Shown one piece after another: positions 59,207 to 64,000 of a stretch of 64,000 nucleotides of DNA. Below the pieces are notes generated by a model. That model did not search any database. It was not told the DNA's origin and worked only from the letters and a program-made list of their open reading frames with translations. The stretch spans positions 2,423,001 through 2,487,000 of the forward strand of contig NC_008570.1 of NCBI RefSeq assembly GCF_000014805.1, read 5' to 3'. Position 1 is the stretch's first letter. Each line of letters opens with the position of its first letter. The translations under genes and the position numbers were made by a program. Origin of the DNA: Aeromonas hydrophila subsp. hydrophila ATCC 7966. Lineage in GTDB: Bacteria; Pseudomonadota; Gammaproteobacteria; Enterobacterales; Aeromonadaceae.

Positions 59207-60226
59207 TTGTCTACGCAAACTGTCGCGCTAGACATCATGGGGGGAGATATTGGCCCCTCGGAAACAGTGCCTGCCGCCGTGCAGGCACTGTCTCTTTTAC
59301 CCCAGTTAAAACTGATCCTGGTCGGTGACCAACACCAGACCACCCCTCTTTTGCAGCAACATGGCTTGCTGAATCATCCCCGCGTTCGTTTCGTGCATGC
59401 ATCCCAGGTGGTTGGCATGGGCGACAAACCGATCGTGGCGCTGCGCACCCTGAAAGACTCCTCCATGCGGGTCGTCCTCAATCTGGTGAAGGCCGGCGAG
59501 GCCGATGCCTGCGTCAGCGCCGGCAATACCGGTGCGCTGATGGCCATGGCCAAGTGCGTGCTCAAATCCCTGCCCGGGGTCGACCGACCCGCTCTCATCA
59601 AGGCGTTGCCCACCCTTTCCGGCAAACGTACCGTGATGCTGGATCTTGGCGCGAACGTCAGCTGCGATGCCGATACCCTGCTGCAATTTGCGGTGATGGG
59701 CGCCGTGGTGGCTGAAAAGGTGGAGGGCATTGCCGCTCCCAGGGTGGCCCTGCTCAACGTGGGGGAGGAGGAGATCAAGGGCAACGATCTGGTGCGCCAC
59801 AGTGCCGAGTTGCTGCGCCAGTGCCAGGCGCTCAACTTCGTCGGTTTTGTTGAAGGGGACCGGATCTTCAGCGGTGAGTGCGACGTGATCGTCTGCGACG
59901 GTTTTGTTGGCAACGTGGCCCTCAAGACGGCGGAAGGGGTCGTGCGGATGATGGCCCAACTGGCCGGATATCCCCGCAAAAAACGCAGTTTTCTTGGTCG
60001 TATCGCCGGATTTATGTTCAAACGGCGTTTTTCTTACCTGAACCCCGACCAGTATAACGGTGCAAGTCTGTTAGGATTGCGCGGCATTGTGGTAAAAAGC
60101 CACGGGCGGGCCGAACGGCGCGCCCTGTGTAACGCGATCCTGCTGGCCGCGCAAGAGGCCAAGCATCAACTTCCATTGCAAATAGCAGATCGCCTTGAAT
60201 CTGTCTTTTCCGACAGGGATCTATAA
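59207..60226 (+). CDS. plsX: phosphate acyltransferase PlsX
   Basis: Makes acyl-phosphate from acyl-ACP for phospholipid synthesis. The product is 339 aa: [23 protein letters not shown] at the N-terminus, then [13 protein letters not shown] and [23 protein letters not shown], ending [12 protein letters not shown]. The start is probably TTG 59207 with AGGA 6 nt upstream; the TTG at 59201 lies too close to that sequence. Upstream rpmF stops 9 bp earlier; fabH follows by 7 bp. Confidence 0.95.
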
Positions 60227-60233
60227 GAACTCT

Positions 60234-61193
60234 ATGCATAGCAAAATTTTGGGTACTGGCAGTTATCTGCCGAACTCGGTACGTACCAATGCCGATCTCG
60301 AACAGATGGTGGAAACCAGCGACGAGTGGATTGTGGAGCGTACCGGGATCCGTGAACGTCGCATTGCCGGTGCCGATGAAACCGTCGCCACCCTGTCTCA
60401 CCAGGCCGCTCTGCGCGCCCTGGACGCGGCGGGCCTGACCGCCGCCGATCTCGACATGATAGTGCTGGCCACCACCAGTGCCGAGAACGCCTTCCCGGCC
60501 GCCGCCTGTGAATTGCAGGGCCTGCTCGGGGTGCAAGGGATCCCGGCTTTTGATGTGGCCGCCGCCTGCGCTGGCTTTACCTACGCGCTCTCCATTGCCG
60601 ATCAGTTCGTCAAATCCGGTGCCGCCCGCCACGTACTGGTGGTCGGGGCCGATGTGCTGTCACGCATGTGCGATCCGCAAGATCGCGGCACTATCATCAT
60701 TTTTGGTGACGGGGCAGGGGCCGTGGTGATCGGTGCCAGCGAAACGCCGGGCATTCTCTCCACCCATCTGCATGCGGATGGCCGTTACGGCGATCTGCTC
60801 AAGCTGCCGCAGCCGCGTCGCGGTATGCCGGGGGCCGAACTTGAAGCCTACATGTACATGAAGGGCAACGATGTGTTCAAGGTGGCGGTCACCCGTTTGA
60901 GCGAGATCGTCACCGAGACCCTGGCCGCCGCCGGCATCGCACCGAGCGAGCTGGACTGGCTGGTGCCTCATCAGGCCAACTTCCGCATCATCAGCGCCAC
61001 CGCCAAGAAGCTTGGCATGGGGCTGGACAAGGTGGTGCTGACCCTCGACAAGCACGGCAACACCTCTGCCGCCTCCGTGCCCATCGCCTTCGATGAAGGG
61101 GTGCGTGACGGCCGGATCAAACCGGGCCAGCTGGTATTGCTGGAGGCCTTCGGCGGTGGTTTTGCCTGGGGCTCGGCGCTGGTTCGCCTCTGA
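60234..61193 (+). CDS. fabH: beta-ketoacyl-ACP synthase III
   Basis: Starts fatty-acid chains by condensing acetyl-CoA with malonyl-ACP. The product is 319 aa. The catalytic triad is present: Cys112 ([13 protein letters not shown]), His in [10 protein letters not shown] and Asn in [14 protein letters not shown] 60234 is preferred over the 13-residue extension; the Shine-Dalgarno is weak. fabD follows 69 bp later. Confidence 0.97.
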   Translation: MHSKILGTGSYLPNSVRTNADLEQMVETSDEWIVERTGIRERRIAGADETVATLSHQAALRALDAAGLTAADLDMIVLATTSAENAFPAAACELQGLLGVQGIPAFDVAAACAGFTYALSIADQFVKSGAARHVLVVGADVLSRMCDPQDRGTIIIFGDGAGAVVIGASETPGILSTHLHADGRYGDLLKLPQPRRGMPGAELEAYMYMKGNDVFKVAVTRLSEIVTETLAAAGIAPSELDWLVPHQANFRIISATAKKLGMGLDKVVLTLDKHGNTSAASVPIAFDEGVRDGRIKPGQLVLLEAFGGGFAWGSALVRL

Positions 61194-61262
61194 TCGTGGT
61201 CGGGATGAGCAATCTGGCTCATCCTGCCGCTCTCATTTTTGTCTTATCTAAAGGAATCAATG

Positions 61263-62198
61263 ATGACCCAATTTGCCATTGCCTTCCCGGGACAGGGCTC
61301 CCAAACCGTCGGCATGCTGGCCGAGCTGGCCGAACAACATGCCGTGATCAAGGAGACCTTCGCCGAGGCGAGCCAGGTGCTGGGTTATGACCTGTTTGCC
61401 CTGGTGATGGATGGTCCGGCCGACGATCTGAACAAGACCTGGCGCACCCAGCCCGCCTTGCTGACAGCCTCTGTCGCGCTGTGGCGTCTGTGGCAACAGC
61501 AGGGGGGAACAACCCCCGCCGTGATGGCTGGCCACAGCCTGGGTGAGTACTCCGCCCTGGTGTGCAGCGGTGCACTGGCCTTTACCGATGCGGTCAAACT
61601 GGTCGAGCTGCGTGGTCTGGCCATGCAGGAAGCCGTGCCGGAAGGCACCGGTGCCATGGCCGCCATCATCGGGCTGGACAATGACGCCATCGCTGCCAAC
61701 TGCGAAAAAGCGGCACAAGGACAGGTGGTCTCCCCGGTCAACTTCAACTCTCCGGGCCAGGTGGTCATCGCCGGCCACAAAGAGGCTGTCGAGCGTGCCA
61801 ACGTGCTGATGAAAGAGTCCGGCGCCAAGCGTGCGCTGCCGCTGCCGGTCTCCGTGCCTTCTCACTGTGCCCTGATGAAACCTGCCGCAGAAAAATTGGC
61901 AGCTGCGCTGGACGGGATCGAGATCAAGGTTCCTGCCATCGCTGTCATCAATAATGTCGACGTATCCTGTGAACAGGATCCGGCCGCCATCAAACAGGCT
62001 CTGGTGCGTCAGCTGTTCAGCCCGGTTCGTTGGACCGAGACTGTCGAGCGGATGGCCAATGAGGGGGTTACCCTCGAGATCGAGATGGGACCGGGCAAGG
62101 TATTGACCGGGCTCGCCAAGCGCATCGACAAGCGCGTGGAAGGTATTCATGCCAACGATGCAGCCTCTTTCGAGCAGGCGCTGGCCCAGATCAAGTAA
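61263..62198 (+). CDS. fabD: malonyl-CoA-ACP transacylase
   Basis: Transfers malonyl from CoA to ACP. The product is 311 aa: FPGQGSQTVGML, nucleophile Ser92 in GHSLGEYSAL, and active-site His in VPSHCALM. MTQFAIAFPGQGSQ aligns with E. coli, so ATG 61263 is used; ATG 61260 is adjacent. AAGGA lies upstream. fabG follows by 13 bp. Confidence 0.98.
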   Translation: MTQFAIAFPGQGSQTVGMLAELAEQHAVIKETFAEASQVLGYDLFALVMDGPADDLNKTWRTQPALLTASVALWRLWQQQGGTTPAVMAGHSLGEYSALVCSGALAFTDAVKLVELRGLAMQEAVPEGTGAMAAIIGLDNDAIAANCEKAAQGQVVSPVNFNSPGQVVIAGHKEAVERANVLMKESGAKRALPLPVSVPSHCALMKPAAEKLAAALDGIEIKVPAIAVINNVDVSCEQDPAAIKQALVRQLFSPVRWTETVERMANEGVTLEIEMGPGKVLTGLAKRIDKRVEGIHANDAASFEQALAQIK

Positions 62199-62211
62199 AC
62201 AGGAGCAAGTA

Positions 62212-62946
62212 ATGAGCTTTACCGATAAGGTTGTGTTGGTGACCGGTGCCAGTCGTGGCATCGGCCGTGCAATTGCCGAAACTTTTGCGGCCCGTGGCGC
62301 CAAGGTAGTCGGCACGGCGACCAGCGAGAGCGGCGCCGAGGCGATCAGCGCCTATCTGGGTGAACAGGGTTGCGGCATGGCACTGAACGTGACCAGCCAG
62401 GAATCCATCGAAGCCGTCTTCGCCGCCATCAAGGTGCGTTTTGGCGACATCGACATCCTGATCAACAACGCCGGTATCACCCGTGACAACCTGCTGATGC
62501 GGATGAAGGACGATGAGTGGAACGAGATCATCGACACCAACCTCACTTCCCTGTATCGACTGAGCAAACCGGTGCTGCGCGCCATGATGAAGAAGCGCAA
62601 TGGCCGCATCATCAGCATCGGCTCCGTGGTAGGAACCATGGGCAATGCCGGTCAGGTCAACTATGCGGCCGCCAAGGCGGGGCTGGTTGGTTTTACCAAG
62701 TCGCTGGCTCGTGAAGTGGCCTCCCGCGGCATTACCGTGAACGCGGTTGCCCCCGGTTTCATCGAGACCGATATGACCAAGGCGCTCAATGAAGAGCAGC
62801 GTGCCGGCATCATGAGCCAGGTGCCTGCCGCTCGTCTGGGCGACCCGAAAGAAATTGCCGCTGCTGTGGTATTCTTGGCATCGGATGATGCCGCCTACAT
62901 CACTGGCGAAACCCTGCATGTTAATGGCGGGATGTACATGGTGTAA
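62212..62946 (+). CDS. fabG: 3-oxoacyl-ACP reductase
   Basis: NADPH-dependent reductase of the elongation cycle. The product is 244 aa, E. coli length. The short-chain dehydrogenase fold shows the cofactor loop TGASRGIG (11-18), NNAG (85-88), and the catalytic Ser138, Tyr151 and Lys155 (VNYAAAKAG). AGGAG precedes ATG 62212. Confidence 0.98.
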   Translation: MSFTDKVVLVTGASRGIGRAIAETFAARGAKVVGTATSESGAEAISAYLGEQGCGMALNVTSQESIEAVFAAIKVRFGDIDILINNAGITRDNLLMRMKDDEWNEIIDTNLTSLYRLSKPVLRAMMKKRNGRIISIGSVVGTMGNAGQVNYAAAKAGLVGFTKSLAREVASRGITVNAVAPGFIETDMTKALNEEQRAGIMSQVPAARLGDPKEIAAAVVFLASDDAAYITGETLHVNGGMYMV

Positions 62947-63029
62947 TCAATTTGTCGTGAGATCTGTTCAAATTTGCGATAGTACGCCGAAGTTTGGCGA
63001 ATTTCGTGGTTTGACCAGCGGCAAGCCAC

Positions 63030-63057
63030 TTGCAAACTCACGTCAATTGAATAAACT
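63030..63057 (+). promoter_or_regulatory. possible separate acpP promoter
   Basis: TTGCAA (63030-63035) and TAAACT (63052-63057) spaced by 16 bp in the 157-bp gap before acpP. It is common for acpP to be transcribed from its own promoter in addition to read-through; this site is only a partial match. Confidence 0.35.
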
Positions 63058-63103
63058 ACCCCAACCAGACGCAATAGCGTATTTTTAAAGGAAAATTCAG
63101 GTC

Positions 63104-63340
63104 ATGAGCAACATCGAAGAACGCGTAAAGAAAATCATCATCGAACAACTGGGTGTTAAAGAAGAAGACGTTAAGAACGCTGCCTCCTTCGTCGACGACC
63201 TGGGCGCTGACTCTTTGGATACCGTTGAACTGGTAATGGCGCTGGAAGAAGAATTCGATACCGAAATTCCTGATGAAGAAGCCGAGAAGATCACAACTGT
63301 TCAAGCGGCTATCGACTACATCACCGCTAATCAGGAATAA
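63104..63340 (+). CDS. acpP: acyl carrier protein
   Basis: Carries growing acyl chains on 4'-phosphopantetheine. The product is 78 aa, acidic, with Ser37 in [19 protein letters not shown] as the attachment site. The start [21 protein letters not shown] and strong AAAGGA upstream are typical. It is followed by a terminator, then fabF. Confidence 0.99.
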   Translation: MSNIEERVKKIIIEQLGVKEEDVKNAASFVDDLGADSLDTVELVMALEEEFDTEIPDEEAEKITTVQAAIDYITANQE

Positions 63341-63352
63341 GTTCCTGTTCTG

Positions 63353-63381
63353 AAAGAAGCGGCCCAAGGGCCGCTTCTTTT
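63353..63381 (+). terminator. acpP terminator
   Basis: AAAGAAGCGGCCC/GGGCCGCTTCTTT stem with short loop and T-rich tail; partial termination would reduce fabF relative to acpP. Confidence 0.9.
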
Positions 63382-63422
63382 ATGTTTACCCCTTTTCAAA
63401 ACACCTCTCGGAGACTACCTCA

Positions 63423-64000
63423 GTGTCAAAACGCAGAGTCGTGGTGACCGGCTTGGGGATGCTTTCCCCGGTAGGCAACACTGCCGAATCCAGCTGGCAA
63501 GCCCTGCTCAACGGGCAGAGCGGCATTTCTCCCATCGAACACTTTGATGCCAGCGAGTTTGCGACCCGTTTCGCAGGCCAGGTCAAGGATTTCGATCCCG
63601 AGCAGTACGGTATCAACCGCAAAGAAGCTCGCAAGATGGATCTCTTCATTCAGTACGGTATCGCCGCAGGCATACAGGCGCTGGATGATGCCGGTCTCGT
63701 CATCAACGAGGCAAATGCCGAGCGCGTCGGTGTGGCGATCGGTTCCGGTATCGGCGGCCTGGGTCTGATTGAACAGAACCACAGCAGCCTGGTCAACGGC
63801 GGCCCCCGCAAGCTGAGCCCCTTCTTCGTGCCGTCCACCATCATCAATATGGTGTCCGGTCATCTCTCCATCATGAAGGGTCTGCAAGGGCCGAACATCG
63901 CCGTGACCACCGCCTGTACCACAGGTACCCATGCCATCGGCATGGCCGGCCGGATGATCGCCTACGGTGATGCGGATGTGATGGTGGCCGGCGGCGCCGA
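63423..64000 (+). CDS. fabF: beta-ketoacyl-ACP synthase II, N-terminal part
   Basis: Elongates acyl-ACP chains. The 192 visible codons start with GTG 63423 ([19 protein letters not shown]) and include the active-site region [32 protein letters not shown] with Cys165. The two catalytic His residues lie beyond the window end, so the gene is incomplete here. Confidence 0.97.
   Translation, partial: MSKRRVVVTGLGMLSPVGNTAESSWQALLNGQSGISPIEHFDASEFATRFAGQVKDFDPEQYGINRKEARKMDLFIQYGIAAGIQALDDAGLVINEANAERVGVAIGSGIGGLGLIEQNHSSLVNGGPRKLSPFFVPSTIINMVSGHLSIMKGLQGPNIAVTTACTTGTHAIGMAGRMIAYGDADVMVAGGA

Overview
The window looks like a chromosomal segment of an Aeromonas-type gammaproteobacterium. This rests on the high-GC coding sequence, Enterobacteria-like housekeeping gene clusters rearranged relative to E. 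coli, and protein sequences close to but distinct from their E. coli counterparts. Nearly all of it is ordinary core genome. I found no rRNA, tRNA, CRISPR array, prophage or integron. One insertion sequence is present and looks intact and recent.

Layout. 0-0.5 kb: start of hisG with its histidine attenuator, including a 16-codon leader peptide with six consecutive His codons. 0.6-8.2 kb: a yoaA-tsaB-yeaY-(alpha/beta hydrolase)-fadD-rnd block. 8.2-10.5 kb: convergent genes for a solute-binding protein, a DksA-like zinc-finger protein and DusC. 10.7-15 kb: ybaN-apt-dnaX-ybaB, but without the recR that usually follows. 15.1-19.5 kb: a GT39-type glycosyltransferase, about 1 kb of AT-rich DNA, a LuxR-type regulator and a CBS-domain protein. 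19.6-25 kb: hrpA, a LysM-like protein gene and rplY. 25-29.3 kb: a two-gene signalling operon, hybrid histidine kinase plus HD-GYP response regulator. 29.2-32.1 kb: a metallo-beta-lactamase-fold hydrolase and the selenium pair selU-selD. 32.4-36.2 kb: a membrane acyltransferase, a GST and rlmI. 36.5-39.7 kb: an isolated long flagellin gene and a chemoreceptor gene, convergent, each behind a sigma-28-like promoter. 39.7-41.9 kb: acylphosphatase, a GST and the IS1595-like element. 41.9-48.6 kb: metG, mrp, udk, dcd and pitA. 49.3-55.2 kb: rne, rluC, an HAD hydrolase and a Maf-type pyrophosphatase. 55.3-58.2 kb: mdtL-yidZ-START-domain genes, which interrupt the usual E. coli order. 58.5-64 kb: yceD-rpmF-plsX-fabH-fabD-fabG-acpP-fabF, the fatty-acid initiation and elongation cluster, cut off by the window end within fabF.

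The less ordinary points are these: an orphan flagellin and a chemoreceptor with matching FliA-type promoters away from any flagellar cluster; the IS1595-like element with an exact 8-bp duplication sitting in the U-tract of the metG terminator; a yceD promoter placed so close to the start codon that the mRNA would be almost leaderless; dnaX lacking the A-rich slippery heptamer used in E. coli to make gamma; and several long intergenic stretches without recognisable genes. I see no clear candidate for a wholly new biological system.
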